IMG/VR virus record: IMGVR_UViG_3300043313_000926
Coordinates: 1 to 22,657 of that record
DNA: 22,657 bases
Source: a virus
Direction: 5' to 3' (one strand)
This document shows positions 1 to 8,231 of this stretch, in pieces (the first letter of the stretch is position 1; each line of letters starts with the position of its first letter). Under the pieces are notes generated by a model. That model saw only the letters and a program-made list of their open reading frames with translations. It ran no database searches and was not told where the DNA came from. Made by a program: the position numbers and the translations under genes.

Positions 1-662
1 GTGACCCGGAACTCGCCGCCGTCAAGGTGCAGCTCGAGGTCGCGAACCGTCTGCGGGGCATCCAGGCGCTCTGACAGAATCGAGCCGACCCGCACAGCCC
101 CGGGGTCGTCCACGGCGAGCGTGACGATGTTGGTGCGAGGATCGTGTGCGAGGACTTCGTACGTCGTCGCCGGGATGGCGGTCGCGGACCGCGGTCCCGC
201 CTGGGTAACGCCGGCATAGTCGACCCACCACGCGACGCCGTCGCCGATCACCTCCTCGAGCACGCTCGAGGCAAGCGCCGAGCGGCGTACGAAGTCGTTG
301 CCCACGCGCTCGGCCGCCGGCACGAAGGTTCCGAGCGTCTCGCCGGCTTCGCGCGCCGCGTCGGCCGCGATCAGCTGCGCCTTGATCCCGGCGTCGTTGT
401 GGTAGCCCTTCGGGCCGAGCATCGTGCCCCACCCGTTGCCGCCGCCGACGACGCGGCACTTGCGCTGCAGCGCGAACGTCCCGGTCTGCTGCGGCACTAC
501 GGTCCCGACGAGCTGCAGCGCGCCGATGATGATCGTGGCCTTGCCCGCGAGATCTGGCGCTTGCTCGAGCTCGAGGTCAGCGAACCAAGGACCGGTGTTG
601 CCCACGATCACACGCGCGCTCGCGAGCCGCTGACCGTTGACGGTGGCGAAGGCTTCTGTCAT
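1..662 (-). CDS. Putative baseplate/tail structural protein, 3' end cut by window edge
   Basis: An open frame runs from ATG at 662 to the left edge (220 codons, no stop), beginning MTEAFATVNGQRL. The ATG overlaps the TGA of the upstream gene as ATGA, the junction used throughout this operon. The N-terminal part (VNGQRLASARV, then TGPWFADLELE and GALQLVGTVV) looks beta-rich, and similar N-termini occur in phage baseplate or hub-type proteins from memory. Its place two genes after the tape measure agrees with a baseplate role. The C-terminus is not visible, so hub, spike or other baseplate component cannot be separated. The frame is certain; the function is inferred from position. Confidence 0.72.
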   Translation of the reverse strand, partial: MTEAFATVNGQRLASARVIVGNTGPWFADLELEQAPDLAGKATIIIGALQLVGTVVPQQTGTFALQRKCRVVGGGNGWGTMLGPKGYHNDAGIKAQLIAADAAREAGETLGTFVPAAERVGNDFVRRSALASSVLEEVIGDGVAWWVDYAGVTQAGPRSATAIPATTYEVLAHDPRTNIVTLAVDDPGAVRVGSILSERLDAPQTVRDLELHLDGGEFRV

Positions 663-1174
663 GGCCCCGCCAGCAGCTGGGCGATCCTGTCGCTGTTCGC
701 TTGGATCTCCGCTTCGACGGGATCGACTGGCGTGGCCGTCGAGCCCTCAGGTTTGGCCATGCCGAACTTGGGTTGCCTGAACTCGATCACCTTGAGCTCG
801 ATCGTCCACTCGCCGTCGTCGGTCTGCTCGGGCACGAGCACGTCCTCGATCACGATCGAGCGAATGCCGAGGTCCTCGAGCAGTGGATGCACGCAGTCGA
901 GCGAGCGGGGCCGCTTGCCGATCGGCGGCCGGTCGACCAGCGGCCTGAAGGTGTGCCAGTCGTCCCAGTCCTGCGTCGTGTACAGCCGGAACCTGATCGA
1001 GAAGTGCGAGAGCTTGATGCCGTGGAAGTACACCGTCGCGCCGCTCAGGCCGTAGCCAGTTCGCTCGTCCCACGCGCGCGGCGAGTCGGCGCCCACGATC
1101 TCGCAGATCCCGGGGGTGAGCTGCCCGCCGATTGTGGCCTTGTCGACCGAGTCGTCGAGCGGGTTCCAGGTCAT
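659..1174 (-). CDS. Conserved phage protein downstream of tape measure (171 aa)
   Basis: The start is MTWNPLDDS, whose ATG overlaps the tape-measure stop as ATGA. The protein is a soluble mix of beta and coil with no signal peptide or membrane segment. Notable stretches are ATVYFHGIKLSHFSIRFRLY, IRSIVIEDVLVPEQ and a Pro/Glu-rich tail that ends in a short helix. In contractile phages this slot holds DNA-circularisation or baseplate-hub partner proteins, so a baseplate-proximal structural role is likely. No catalytic motif is seen and I do not recognise the family with certainty. Confidence 0.75.
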   Translation of the reverse strand: MTWNPLDDSVDKATIGGQLTPGICEIVGADSPRAWDERTGYGLSGATVYFHGIKLSHFSIRFRLYTTQDWDDWHTFRPLVDRPPIGKRPRSLDCVHPLLEDLGIRSIVIEDVLVPEQTDDGEWTIELKVIEFRQPKFGMAKPEGSTATPVDPVEAEIQANSDRIAQLLAGP

Positions 1175-3099
1175 GGCGCCCCCGCGATCGGCGCGCCGAG
1201 TTGGATCGCGACGCCTTCGAGGATCGACTCGAGCTCGCGCTTGATGTCGAGGGCGAGCTCGCGCGGCTTGTCGCTCTTGGCGTGCACGTGCAGCTGGTTG
1301 ATCGTGACCGTCCCACCCGCCGCCGACTTTGCCGATCGATGCGGCGTCGTGCGCGGCCCGGCGGCCGTAGACTCGGCCACACGCACGCCGGGCGCCGGCA
1401 CCATCCCGCCAACCGCTCGACGCGCCGCTGGCGTGCCTTGCTCGACGCCTGCCGTCACGCCGGCAGGGATCGCCGCGCCGAGGTTCTGGAACGCCTTCGA
1501 TGGCGAGTGGATGCCCAGCGCGTCCCTGAATGCGGCCGACGCGGCATGGCCGATTCTCGTCACGGCCTCGACGACCCACTGCGCGCCTGACTTCAGGCCG
1601 CCGACGATCCCTTGCCAGATGGACCGGCCGAGACCCGTCCAGTCGATCTCCTTCCACAGCTGATAGAGCAGGCGCGCTGTGTTGATCACCGCCCATATCG
1701 CCGCCGCAGCAAGCAGGAATGGCGCGGCGATCACCAGGCCCTCGAGTGCGAGCGCCCCGGCCGAGGCGACCAGGCGCCACATCGCAGGGACGAGCAAGGC
1801 GACGAGCTTCACGCCCAGGCCGACGGCCGCGACCGCCGCCACCGCGAGCCCGGCACCGAACAGCGCGACGGCGACCTTGCCCGCTGTGAGTGCGGCGGTG
1901 GTGAGGTCGACTCCCTTGCCCGATTCACCGCTGCCGAACGTGCGCCGGAACGCCGCGCGCACTTCCAAGATGCCGATCACGATGTGCTGCCCGCCGAGGA
2001 TCATCCCCTGGAAAAACCGTTTGACGATCGGCAACGCGGCCGTCGCTGCGTCCACAAGTGGCTGCACGAGCGTCGACAGCAGCAGCTTGAGCGCTCGGCC
2101 GCTCGCGGTCGACTGACTGAACAGGTCGTTGACCGACTTCTTTGCCTTGAGGAACGGCTCGAGATTCAGGCCCGTGAACAGCGCCGCAAACGCTTCTTGC
2201 TGCTTCTGTGTCTGCACCGTGAGCGACAGCATTTGCTTCTCGGCGATGCCGCCCAATCGAGCTTTCACGTCGTCGGCAAGCTTGCGCACCGAGCCGCCCG
2301 TCAGCGCAGCACCTGCGGCCCAGTTGGCGAACATGTTCGCCTGCGCTTCACCCTGCACCGACGACTTGATCGCGACGCCCTCGAGCGCGGCCGACAGGTT
2401 GTCCCCGCGTAGGCCCATGCGATAGAGCTGCTCGCTGTAGGCTGCGACCTTGTCGCGGCCGAGGGCACTCGAGGCCGAAACCTTGTCGATCGCCGTCTGC
2501 ATCTGGCCCGCGTTGCCGGCGGCCAAGCCGTACCAGTTGCGGATCTTCGTGAGGCCCTCCAGCCGCAAGAGCTCGCTGCGCGCCGCGTCCGCCTGGGCGA
2601 CGCCGTAGCGCGCGAGGGCGCCCACCGCTGCGATCGTTCCGGCAATGAGCAGCGCCAGCGCGGCGACGATCGCCACAATGCCAGCCGCAATCAATCCGCC
2701 GCCCACCACGGCCGCGAGCGATTGGAAGCGTGCGACAAGCCCGCCGAGTGGGCCGGGCATCGCCGCGGACTGCTTGGCGAGCTCGGCAAGCCTGGCTTGA
2801 AAACCCCTGCTCGAGCCACCCGTCTTGCTGAACGTGCCGCCGAGCGCCAAAAAGCTAGACTGCGCCTGCGCGACGGCGGCCTTCTTGGCGAGGATCTGCT
2901 CCTGGAGTTGCTTGAACTGCTTGACGTTGACGACTGTCCCGCCCTGCAGGTTCCTCATCGCCGCTTGCATCTGCGACAGAGCGCGCTTGTCCGCGTCGAT
3001 CTGGTCGCGGAGCCGCTGGAGCCCCTGCGCCGCGGACGTAGCTGCGCCAGAGGCCTTGTCCTCGAGCTCAATGGCGAAGGTTGCAGTCTGTTCAGCCAC
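1171..3099 (-). CDS. Tail tape measure protein
   Basis: This 642-residue protein sits directly after the frameshifted tail chaperone and before baseplate-region genes, the canonical tape-measure slot. The first 100 residues are heptad-like helix (EDKASGAATSAAQGLQRLRD onward). Two very hydrophobic Ala/Val/Leu blocks follow, at about residues 125-170 and 400-475, typical of tape measures that later insert into membrane. The C-terminus contains GIHSPSKAFQNLG, a motif common in tape-measure C-termini. The start is GTG at 3099, with AGGGG a few bases upstream. At the usual 0.15 nm per residue the tail would be near 95 nm, which is short for a contractile tail. The role is to set tail length and assist DNA ejection. 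Confidence 0.9.
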   Translation of the reverse strand: MAEQTATFAIELEDKASGAATSAAQGLQRLRDQIDADKRALSQMQAAMRNLQGGTVVNVKQFKQLQEQILAKKAAVAQAQSSFLALGGTFSKTGGSSRGFQARLAELAKQSAAMPGPLGGLVARFQSLAAVVGGGLIAAGIVAIVAALALLIAGTIAAVGALARYGVAQADAARSELLRLEGLTKIRNWYGLAAGNAGQMQTAIDKVSASSALGRDKVAAYSEQLYRMGLRGDNLSAALEGVAIKSSVQGEAQANMFANWAAGAALTGGSVRKLADDVKARLGGIAEKQMLSLTVQTQKQQEAFAALFTGLNLEPFLKAKKSVNDLFSQSTASGRALKLLLSTLVQPLVDAATAALPIVKRFFQGMILGGQHIVIGILEVRAAFRRTFGSGESGKGVDLTTAALTAGKVAVALFGAGLAVAAVAAVGLGVKLVALLVPAMWRLVASAGALALEGLVIAAPFLLAAAAIWAVINTARLLYQLWKEIDWTGLGRSIWQGIVGGLKSGAQWVVEAVTRIGHAASAAFRDALGIHSPSKAFQNLGAAIPAGVTAGVEQGTPAARRAVGGMVPAPGVRVAESTAAGPRTTPHRSAKSAAGGTVTINQLHVHAKSDKPRELALDIKRELESILEGVAIQLGAPIAGAP

Positions 3100-3106
3100 G
3101 CTGCCC

Positions 3107-3759
3107 CTATTCCTTCGGTGCTGTGAGGAGCTTGCGGATATTCCGAAGCTCCGCGACCGCCTCGACGAACAACATCGCGCCTACGTACGCGCGAGCATCC
3201 TCTGACTCGAACCCGCTCGCCTTCCTTCCCAATGCTGCAAGCACACACTCAGCGGCTATACCCAGACCTTCGTTGCTACGCGCCGCCGTCCGCAGCTCCG
3301 TTATTTTCCCGAGACTTCCTCCGCACGAACTCCCGCGAGAAACGACACCGCATCAGCGCAGCGCAGCAGCGTCGCGGGCAGCTCGTCCATGATCCGATCG
3401 AACACGGCCGCGGCGGGGTGCACGAGGCAGTGCCGTACCAGCTTGTCGAGGTCGTCGCTCTTGAGCGACCCCTTGTCCTGGAAGCGCTTGAACATGGCGG
3501 GGTGAGCGCGCTTGAGGATGATCGCGCCCATGTCTGTCTTGACCACCGCAATCTTCTTGCCGACAGGCCCATGCTCGAGCTCGGCCGCGTCGATCGCCTG
3601 GTCGTCGAGCAGCGCCTGTTCCTCGTCGGCGAGTTGCTCGTCGGCAGTGCGCTGCAACTCGCGAGCGCGGCGCGCCTCCGCCAGCGCCGCGCGCTTTGTT
3701 CGCAACTCCTCCAGCCGACCCGCCGCGTCGCCGTTCGCCTTGGACACCGCCTCAGTCAT
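3107..3759 (-). CDS. Tail assembly chaperone, long form made by -1 frameshift (G-GT type)
   Basis: The long product is read from 3759 to the slippery run at 3310-3304, then continues in the -1 frame to a TAG at 3109-3107. The first 152 residues are shared with the short form. After ...VSGK the shifted frame adds 65 residues starting ITELRTAARSNEG and ending LRNIRKLLTAPKE. Without the shift, about 200 bases before the tape measure would be the longest non-coding stretch in the tail module, while the -1 frame is fully open there. Lambda G/GT and P2 E/E' use the same arrangement, in which the fusion recruits tail-tube subunits onto the tape measure. Coordinates span both frames; a plain translation stops at 3301. 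Confidence 0.85.
3301..3759 (-). CDS. Tail assembly chaperone, short form
   Basis: This 152-residue zero-frame product starts at ATG 3759, overlapping the tail-tube stop as ATGA. The N-terminal 65 residues are strongly charged helix (EELRTKRAALAEARRARELQ). The second half is a helical domain (AMFKRFQDKGSLKSDDLDKL, then VFDRIMDELPATLL). The final codons TCG GGA AAA TAA contain the slippery heptamer that yields the longer form. Position between tube and tape measure plus the frameshift signal identify the role: cytoplasmic chaperone of tail assembly, normally absent from the mature virion. Confidence 0.85.
   Translation of the reverse strand: MTEAVSKANGDAAGRLEELRTKRAALAEARRARELQRTADEQLADEEQALLDDQAIDAAELEHGPVGKKIAVVKTDMGAIILKRAHPAMFKRFQDKGSLKSDDLDKLVRHCLVHPAAAVFDRIMDELPATLLRCADAVSFLAGVRAEEVSGK
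3304..3310 (-). promoter_or_regulatory. Programmed -1 ribosomal frameshift site (GGGAAAA)
   Basis: On the minus strand the codons TCG GGA AAA TAA give the heptamer G GGA AAA, which fits X XXY YYZ and lies immediately before the stop. A 6-bp stem (GCTGCG at 3296-3291 with CGTAGC at 3280-3275, one G-U pair) begins 7 nt after the heptamer, the usual distance for a stimulatory structure. The -1 frame then stays open for 65 codons. Confidence 0.85.
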
Positions 3760-4235
3760 GGGCTCCCCTGCGACGCGTCAAACAGCACGAGCCCGTTGCG
3801 CCGGATGAGCATCGCGTCAATCTCGATCTCTTCCTTGAGCGGGTCGGGGCTCTCCTCGTCGCTGCTCGAGTTGCCGGTCCACACGCAGCGCTCGATGGCG
3901 ACGGTAAGCGGGATCTCCCCTATCTCTACGTATTGCACGATGATCTGAAACTCGACGTCGCCGTAGCTCTTGCCGTCCGGCGAGCGTGCGGCGAGTTGCG
4001 TCCGAAAGATCTGGACGCTGTCCTTCCAGCCCGTGAGCTTCACGGGCTCGATCGTGTACTTGCCTCGCGAGCGACCTCGCGGCGCATGGTGCCGGCCTTG
4101 GCCATAGGCCTTCACGCGCTCCCGCTTGTCAGCGAAGCTGATGCTCGTGAAGCCGGTGAAAACGTCCTGGTCCAGCTTGAGGATGATCGATCCCCAGCTG
4201 AGCTGGTTGCCGTTGACGCGGATCTGGTCAGACAT
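3756..4235 (-). CDS. Tail tube protein
   Basis: The 159-residue product is translated from ATG at 4235, with GGGAG just upstream in a sequence that also carries the sheath stop codon TAG, so the two genes are nearly contiguous. It looks beta-rich (IRVNGNQLSWGSIILKLDQD, then DVEFQIIVQYVEIGEIPLTV), as tube proteins are. Gene order sheath, tube, chaperone, tape measure is the standard myophage order. Subunits should stack as hexamers to form the inner tube through which DNA passes. Family assignment rests mainly on position and size. Confidence 0.82.
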   Translation of the reverse strand: MSDQIRVNGNQLSWGSIILKLDQDVFTGFTSISFADKRERVKAYGQGRHHAPRGRSRGKYTIEPVKLTGWKDSVQIFRTQLAARSPDGKSYGDVEFQIIVQYVEIGEIPLTVAIERCVWTGNSSSDEESPDPLKEEIEIDAMLIRRNGLVLFDASQGSP

Positions 4236-4244
4236 GCGCGCTCC

Positions 4245-5696
4245 CTACACCGTCTGCACTTGCAGCGCGGGGTTGAAGAAACCGATCGTGAGGTTGATGA
4301 ACTCCGGATAGCCGAGCGGCACCACGCGCGCGTCGCCGTTGAGCGTCTTGGTCGAAAGCAGGTTGTCGGTGCGGCTCAGCGCGAACTGCACGTCGGACGC
4401 CTTCGGTTTGGCCAGCAGCATGTCGGCCATGGCCGTGCGTGCGCCGTTCTCGATCTCGAGCGCCTCGGACTCGAGAATGAACCCAGTCGTCTTGCTCACC
4501 TGGATCGGACGGTTGAGCCGCCGAATGAAAAAGAGCCGCAACGCGATCTCGGCAAGCGACAGCACGCGCCGGTGTGGCAGCAGCTGAAAATCCGAGCCGT
4601 CGGGCGCCAGCATCCGCGGCCGGTTGACGTAGACGCCTTGCAACCCATCCCAGGTGCGCAGTACGGCGAAGCGCGAGTCGTCGAGCCCCGGGTTGATCGA
4701 CTCGTCGTGCTCGTCGGCATTGCCATTGTCGTCGCGAATCGACACGCCGACGAGCGGGCCGAGGTTTGGATCGGCGGTGTTGACTTCCTCGCTGACGCCG
4801 GCCTCGCGCGCGGCTATCGCGAATGCTGCCGGGCGCTTGTACTTGCGGCCGCTGACCGCGCTCGTGATCTTCGCAGCGCCCGCGCACACCATGCCAAACA
4901 GCGTCGACTTCTGCCCGAACACCGTGTCGAGCGCAATCTTGTAACTCGACTCGCTCTCACCCACGGTCGGGACGCGCGCCGACCCGATCCAGGCGTGCGG
5001 CTTGCCGGCCGCCTGCATGCCTGCGATCGCCAACTCGACCGCATCGAACGCGTCGCCGCTAAGCGGCCCGACGATCTCCACGAGCTCCCACGACGCGATC
5101 GAGTTGCCGAGTGCCGTCAGCGCGCTCGTGATCTCGGTCGCATCCCAACACGGTGCGCTCGCCCGCGCCGTGAAGTAGTCGCCCACTTCGAGGGTGTCTG
5201 TGCCCAGCTCGAAGGTCACCCCGCCGACGCCAGGGACGTCGATCGCCGTAGCCGTGCCGAGCGCAGTCACGGGTCCGAACGTGCGGCCGCCGTCAAGACT
5301 CAGCTGGTATGTGATCCCGGCCGTTCCCACCGTGCCACCGGCAATGATCAGCAACACGAAGTCGTAATCGTCGTTTGGCGTCGGCGGGTCCGAAATGGTG
5401 ACGACGCTTGCGCCCGTCGCCGTCGGCGCAACCTCGCTCACCGAACCTGCGACGGTGTTGCCTGTACGGGTAAGGATTACGGGCTTGCCGTACAACTGAA
5501 TGTACAGGCACGCGGCCTCGACCATGGGGCCGGCCCCGAAGTCAGCAACCACATCTTTGACACGGGCGTACGTAGCGGGCGCGTTGACCGGACCCTTGGA
5601 CGACACACCGCACAGCGCGAACAGTCGCCCCGAACTCGGCGGAAGGATGCCTAGCGCGCCATCCTGCTCTACGATCGAAACCGCTGGCTGACTCAT
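4245..5696 (-). CDS. Contractile tail sheath protein (DUF2586/gpL-like)
   Basis: The start is MSQPAVSIVEQ at 5696, preceded by TGAGG at a normal distance; the longer frame upstream lacks such a signal. The 483-residue protein opens with AVSIVEQDGALGILPPSSGR and GVSSKGPVNAPATYARVKDV, the pattern of sheath N-termini (glycine-rich loop, then a statement of an element and its offset). A beta insertion with ITYQLSLDGGRTFGP occupies about residues 140-200. The C-terminal half ends with NLTIGFFNPALQVQTV, compatible with the strand exchange that links sheath subunits. It is the main evidence for a contractile tail. Length is within the usual sheath range. Confidence 0.85.
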   Translation of the reverse strand: MSQPAVSIVEQDGALGILPPSSGRLFALCGVSSKGPVNAPATYARVKDVVADFGAGPMVEAACLYIQLYGKPVILTRTGNTVAGSVSEVAPTATGASVVTISDPPTPNDDYDFVLLIIAGGTVGTAGITYQLSLDGGRTFGPVTALGTATAIDVPGVGGVTFELGTDTLEVGDYFTARASAPCWDATEITSALTALGNSIASWELVEIVGPLSGDAFDAVELAIAGMQAAGKPHAWIGSARVPTVGESESSYKIALDTVFGQKSTLFGMVCAGAAKITSAVSGRKYKRPAAFAIAAREAGVSEEVNTADPNLGPLVGVSIRDDNGNADEHDESINPGLDDSRFAVLRTWDGLQGVYVNRPRMLAPDGSDFQLLPHRRVLSLAEIALRLFFIRRLNRPIQVSKTTGFILESEALEIENGARTAMADMLLAKPKASDVQFALSRTDNLLSTKTLNGDARVVPLGYPEFINLTIGFFNPALQVQTV

Positions 5697-5706
5697 GTGA
5701 ACCTCA

Positions 5707-6258
5707 TCACGGCGCGTCGGCCGGTGAAACTGTTTGCATCTCGATTTGGTCGAGCGATGCGACCGTGAGATCTGCCACCGTATCAACTGGTGCGATCGGC
5801 AACGGCTCGTCGGGGATCATCGACTCGATCGCGCAGACCAGACGCAGCGCGGTGCCGAAGCGGCGCTCGCTCTTGTCGATCACCCAGGCTTCTGAGCGGA
5901 TCTGAAATGTGCGGCGGGCGCTTAGGTACGCCGCGCGGTGCCATGCGTCGCGCAAGAGCCGCGTCGCTTTGTACTGCAACAGCTCGTTCTCGGGGTCACT
6001 CGAGTCGCTCGAGGAGATCACGACCTGAAAGAGCTCGTACAGCGTGCCGATCGACCGCGGGTTGCGGCCTGGGTTGCGAGCAGGACCTTCCTGCCCGGCG
6101 CTGCCCGTGGCATCTCCCGGCACCCAAGCGATGCGAGGCCCAAGCACCTGCTGGGCGGGTGCGCGCCAGCCGAAGAGATTGGCGCAGCTCGTGCCCTCGG
6201 CCGCGAACAGCGCGACCACGTCGCCGTACAGCTTTTCGAGCGCGAGGGTGTCAGCCAC
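5707..6258 (-). CDS. Putative tail terminator/tail completion protein
   Basis: The 183-residue product starts at GTG 6258 with GAGG 7-8 bases upstream, overlapping the previous gene by 8 bp. It opens with a helix (LALEKLYGDVVALFAAEG), then GPRIAWVPGD, and has a central segment YELFQVVISSSDSSDPENEL and later FQIRSEAWVIDKSERRFGTA. An alpha/beta protein of this size between the virion morphogenesis protein and the sheath is normally the tail terminator (Mu gp37- or gpU-like), which caps the tail tube and joins it to the head. The assignment is by position and general fold expectation. Confidence 0.65.
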   Translation of the reverse strand: MADTLALEKLYGDVVALFAAEGTSCANLFGWRAPAQQVLGPRIAWVPGDATGSAGQEGPARNPGRNPRSIGTLYELFQVVISSSDSSDPENELLQYKATRLLRDAWHRAAYLSARRTFQIRSEAWVIDKSERRFGTALRLVCAIESMIPDEPLPIAPVDTVADLTVASLDQIEMQTVSPADAP

Positions 6259-6640
6259 GGGTCACCTCGCCGAAGTGCCGCGCAAGCTCGGCGCGGATGG
6301 CGCTCGCCATCGCCGCCGGGATCGTCTTTATGGGGATCACCTCGCGCACGACGCCGCCGCGGCCTCGGCCAAGATGGTGGCGTGCTTCGGGGCCGGTGAG
6401 GCGCACGTAGATCGTGGTGCCCACAGGGACCACCGCAAGCGCCTTGGCTGCGCCGGTGAGTGGCCGCGCGCCGTCCTTGGTGGGTTGCCACGGCTTGCCG
6501 TCGGGCGTCGTGCCTTGGGCAATCGTCCGCTGCAGCTCCGTCTCGACAGCGAGCGCAACGCCGCCGGCGGCGCGCTTGCCGAGCTCGGGCAGCTTGCCGA
6601 TCGTCGCGATCATCGCATCGAGTTGCTCGAGCTCGTTCAC
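6251..6640 (-). CDS. Phage virion morphogenesis protein (Mu gpG / HK97 gp10-like)
   Basis: The 129-residue product starts at GTG 6640 in a GTGA overlap with the connector gene. It shows the features of the family: an N-terminal helix with a hydrophobic face (AAGGVALAVETELQRTIAQG), a TTPDGKPWQPTKDGARPLTG loop (compare the 'G..W..L...T' loops of these proteins), and a C-terminal helix AMASAIRAELARHFGEV. These proteins act at the head-tail junction during tail completion. Neighbours (DUF1320-like connector upstream, tail terminator-like downstream) match the order in Mu-like phages. Confidence 0.8.
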   Translation of the reverse strand: MNELEQLDAMIATIGKLPELGKRAAGGVALAVETELQRTIAQGTTPDGKPWQPTKDGARPLTGAAKALAVVPVGTTIYVRLTGPEARHHLGRGRGGVVREVIPIKTIPAAMASAIRAELARHFGEVTRG

Positions 6641-7125
6641 GCGAACGACCCTCCGCGGTTATCGTCCTCTTGCCTGCCGACGCGCGATTGGCCGTCGGTG
6701 AATACGTACGGCGACTGCTCGCTGTACGCCTTGGGCGAGCCCCGGGTGACGCCGCTCGTGGTGAGGTCGGCCCGGAGAGGCAGATCGAAGAGACCGTCGA
6801 CGGCGTCGGCGGCTTCCTTGATCTCGGCGAGCGCGCCGTCCCGGTCGGCGATGTAGCTCGCTCCTTGTCGGTCAGTCGGGTCAAACCCGCGCCGGAGATA
6901 CGCGGACAGGGTGACGATCTTGGCGAGCCAGCCCTGCACGCAGATCGGGGCGGGCAGCTGGAAGGGCACCCCGTAGCGCTTGCTCAGCCGCGCGTCGATC
7001 CGTGCGCTCTCGAGTGTTAGTTGCGCGAGCGTCCACCCCGGTGACAGCGTCTCGATCGCAGAGACAAACTCGCTCGGGATCACCGAGAGAGCCTGAAACT
7101 CTGCGAGTGTGAGATATGCCGCCAT
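6637..7125 (-). CDS. DUF1320-like head-tail connector (Mu gp36-like)
   Basis: A 162-residue protein starting MAAYLTLAEFQALSVIP. The N-terminal helices with 'DARLSKRYGVPF' and 'ICVQGWLAKIVTLSAYLRRG' match the DUF1320/gp36 pattern, in which a D-[AS]-[RY]-L...RY-x-[LV]-P core is followed by a helix rich in aromatic and basic residues. The C-terminus is polar and probably disordered. It directly follows the major capsid gene, as in Mu, where gp36-type proteins sit at the neck. The start ATG has only a weak GAGCGAGC upstream. Confidence 0.8.
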   Translation of the reverse strand: MAAYLTLAEFQALSVIPSEFVSAIETLSPGWTLAQLTLESARIDARLSKRYGVPFQLPAPICVQGWLAKIVTLSAYLRRGFDPTDRQGASYIADRDGALAEIKEAADAVDGLFDLPLRADLTTSGVTRGSPKAYSEQSPYVFTDGQSRVGRQEDDNRGGSFA

Positions 7126-7146
7126 GATGCTCGCTCGCGCGTCAGC

Positions 7147-8202
7147 TCAAGCGCCCTTGCACTTGAACAGCAGGTACGGGTGGCCCGGCGACACCACGTT
7201 GCGACCGCGGCAGTGCCACTCGAGCTCATTGGCGCGACCGAGCTGCGCCTGGTCGAGGATGCCGTAGTAGTTGATCGCGAACGGATCGCGCTCGGTGTAG
7301 ATGACGGCGCCGAGTTGCGAGCTCGAGATCTGCTCGCAGCCCACGAAGAACGTCGTGTCGCTCTCGAAGCCGGCGAGCTCGTCGACCATAACCGGCGTCG
7401 CATATCCGAGCGCCTTGATGAGCGCTTCGACGTCGCCGCTGGCGGCGCCGGAGCCGGCGGTCTGCGCCAAGAACTTCGCGCTCGTCAGTTGCACCACGCG
7501 CGGGAACAGGCGCGGTGAACAGTAGATCGAGCGCGGGCGCAGGTAGCGCGGATCCTCGCCATTGGGCATCTTGATCGACGCGATGTACGACATGATCTTG
7601 CTGAGGTTCACCAGCGCGACCTCGGTCGTGACTGACTCGTCGATCGGGCACGCGCCCGGATACGCCGGGGTGTTGCCATTCGCCGGAGCACTGCCGCCTG
7701 CCAAGATATTTTGGTAGGTGCCGGCGACGTCGTTGAACGGGTTGACCGGATGATCACTGGCAAAGAACGCTTTTTTGTCGTAGCCCGTGAAGATCGACGC
7801 CGTGTGCGCGTTCTTCATGAAGTACGTGACCTGCTTCTGCGGCCAGTAACTCATGTACGCGCCGATGTGGGCTGACCACTGGCCGGCGAGGTCCATGCCG
7901 CCGCCATCGGTGTCCTCGAGCTGCGCCTTGGTGAGCTTGAGGCCCGCACCGGCGAACTTGGTTTCGATCTCGGTGTACGTCGACACGAGGTCGTCGAATG
8001 CGATGTTGCCGCCCTTGCCCTGATCCTTGATCTGAGCAGTGGACAGCAGCCACGTAAAGACGTCACGACGGCCCGTGGATCCGCGCAGCTTGGTGATATT
8101 TTTCCACCAGAGGTTGGCACTGAGCCTGTCGTATTCGCGCTCGGTGATCACCTGCATGCGCGACTCGAGGTCCATGAGAAAACTGGGTGTGAGGGCTGGC
8201 AT
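7147..8202 (-). CDS. Major capsid protein (Mu gpT-like)
   Basis: A 351-residue protein starting MPALTPSFLMDLESRMQVI at ATG 8202, with AAGGA upstream. The sequence fits the Mu gpT major head family: an N-terminal helix of about 35 residues, a WLLSTAQIKDQGKGGNIAF region, a long QWSAHIGAYMSYWPQKQVTY helix, and the conserved C-terminal NELEWHCRGRNVVSPGHPYL. Size is a little above Mu gpT (about 305 residues). Roughly 400 or more copies would form the HK97-fold shell. Position between decoration protein and gp36-like connector supports it. Confidence 0.9.
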   Translation of the reverse strand: MPALTPSFLMDLESRMQVITEREYDRLSANLWWKNITKLRGSTGRRDVFTWLLSTAQIKDQGKGGNIAFDDLVSTYTEIETKFAGAGLKLTKAQLEDTDGGGMDLAGQWSAHIGAYMSYWPQKQVTYFMKNAHTASIFTGYDKKAFFASDHPVNPFNDVAGTYQNILAGGSAPANGNTPAYPGACPIDESVTTEVALVNLSKIMSYIASIKMPNGEDPRYLRPRSIYCSPRLFPRVVQLTSAKFLAQTAGSGAASGDVEALIKALGYATPVMVDELAGFESDTTFFVGCEQISSSQLGAVIYTERDPFAINYYGILDQAQLGRANELEWHCRGRNVVSPGHPYLLFKCKGA

Positions 8203-8231
8203 GTTGCTGGTTTTCCTTCGTCAGTGAGCGA

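Noticed and set aside
22-459. Minus-strand 145-codon ORF at the left edge
   Set aside because: It is in a different frame from the 1-662 gene and has a low-complexity Arg-rich translation; the 1-662 frame has the ATGA junction and a protein-like sequence.
3696-5654. A 652-codon plus-strand open frame and other long plus-strand frames (9000-10213, 11806-12876)
   Set aside because: They lie opposite well-supported tail, protease/portal and terminase genes. Their proteins are dominated by Arg/Ala/His/Leu without domain pattern, as expected for antisense shadows in high-GC genes, and they lack ribosome binding sites and operon context.
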